Below, in pieces: positions 6,815 through 7,004 of a stretch of 7,004 nt of DNA (the stretch's first letter is position 1; the number at the start of each line of letters is the position of its first letter). Origin of the DNA: an uncultured Eubacteriales bacterium. GTDB taxonomy: Bacteria; Bacillota; Clostridia; Christensenellales; Aristaeellaceae. Below the pieces are notes generated by a model. That model was not told where the DNA came from and did no database searches. It saw nothing but the letters and a program-made list of their open reading frames with translations. The stretch lies in contig URJN01000115.1 of assembly GCA_900548125.1 (NCBI GenBank), positions 1 to 7,004 of the forward strand. The letters run 5' to 3'. The position numbers were made by a program, and so were the translations under genes.

Positions 6815-6843
6815 ATTATATGCTTCATATGATGGTTTGTCAA
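6815..6843 (-). promoter_or_regulatory. Consensus sigma-A/sigma-70 promoter of the transporter operon
   Basis: On the minus strand TTGACA (6838-6843) and TATAAT (6815-6820) are separated by exactly 17 nt. Both hexamers match the housekeeping consensus at all positions. The expected transcription start is near 6807-6808, giving a leader of about 50 nt before the ATG at 6759. No other minus-strand promoter of similar quality was seen, so this probably drives all the genes downstream. Confidence 0.9.
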
Positions 6844-6853
6844 GGCATATAAT
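6815..6853. promoter_or_regulatory. Candidate operator: 9-bp inverted repeat around the promoter
   Basis: ATTATATGC (6815-6823) and GCATATAAT (6845-6853) form a perfect 9-bp inverted repeat separated by 21 nt. One arm covers the -10 element and the other lies just upstream of the -35. Inside are an 8-bp palindrome TCATATGA (6825-6832, in the promoter spacer) and, overlapping the distal arm, an 11-nt dyad CATAT-A-ATATG (6846-6856). The placement suits a repressor site, but A+T-rich DNA produces such symmetry by chance more readily than mixed sequence. Confidence 0.35.
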
Positions 6854-6856
6854 ATG

Positions 6857-7004
6857 AAAATTTATACATATCTATCCCGATTTATTCGAAAGACCGCCCG
6901 TAATCTGACAGCATATTTATACACAGCCTCTTTTTACCCGCCAAGCGTCATGACAGTTTGTCATCTTTTTCGCCTTTCAGGGTATTTTGCTCACCCTTCC
7001 GGCA
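6857..7004. other. Upstream non-coding region, no gene recognised
   Basis: I see no coding frame or RNA gene here. It is A+T-rich near the promoter and more mixed toward 7004. It holds a weak 6-bp inverted repeat ATGACA-GTT-TGTCAT (6950-6964) followed on the plus strand by CTTTTT, and a weaker 5-bp repeat at 6979-6997. Whatever gene lies beyond the window edge is not visible. Confidence 0.5.

Noticed and set aside
6760..6843. A longer N terminus for the binding protein starting at 6843
   Set aside because: That start codon is the TTG of the -35 element and lies upstream of the expected transcription start; the extra residues are polar and would precede the signal peptide.
5242..6852. A 536-codon plus-strand open frame opposite the binding protein gene
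   Set aside because: It mirrors the real gene almost exactly, its translation is Arg/His/Val-rich without recognisable domains, and the minus-strand frame has clear family 5 motifs. It is a by-product of G+C-biased codon use.
6950..6970. Inverted repeat ATGACA/TGTCAT followed by TTTTT, as a plus-strand terminator
   Set aside because: The stem is only 6 bp with 3 nt loop and A+T-rich, and no plus-strand gene is visible upstream of it.

Overview
The window looks like a chromosomal segment of a moderately G+C-rich Gram-positive anaerobe, most likely a Clostridia-type member of the Bacillota. This is an inference from strong purine-rich Shine-Dalgarno sites, a consensus sigma-A promoter, compact ATGA overlaps and the style of the proteins; no rRNA or other taxonomic marker is present. 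All six genes lie on the minus strand, so the functional order runs from high to low coordinates.

Layout in transcription order: an A+T-rich upstream region (6766-7004) carries a perfect TTGACA-17 nt-TATAAT promoter. Next comes a family 5 extracellular solute-binding protein (5248-6759), followed by a terminator-like hairpin (5194-5226). Two integral-membrane permeases follow (dppB type, 4222-5163; dppC type, 3347-4225), then two ATPases (dppD type, 2353-3345; dppF type, 1409-2356). A second terminator-like hairpin (1360-1399) separates the transporter from an M29 metallo-aminopeptidase (101-1330). A third hairpin (30-61) closes the unit.

Together this is a complete di-/oligopeptide ABC importer plus a cytosolic exopeptidase. 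The binding protein captures peptides outside the membrane, the DppB/DppC channel and DppD/DppF ATPase pair bring them in, and the M29 enzyme can trim them to amino acids. B/C and D/F are joined by 4-nt ATGA overlaps and C/D by a one-base gap, so B-C-D-F is probably translationally coupled. The hairpins after the binding protein and before the peptidase suggest graded expression: much binding protein, less membrane complex, separately tuned peptidase.

I did not find a new kind of system. The points worth a second look are regulatory architecture (consensus promoter inside phased dyads, a possible three-way RNA switch before the peptidase), a binding protein without a lipobox, a degenerate ABC signature in one ATPase, and an ambiguous dppD start. 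The long open frames on the plus strand are antisense shadows of these genes.
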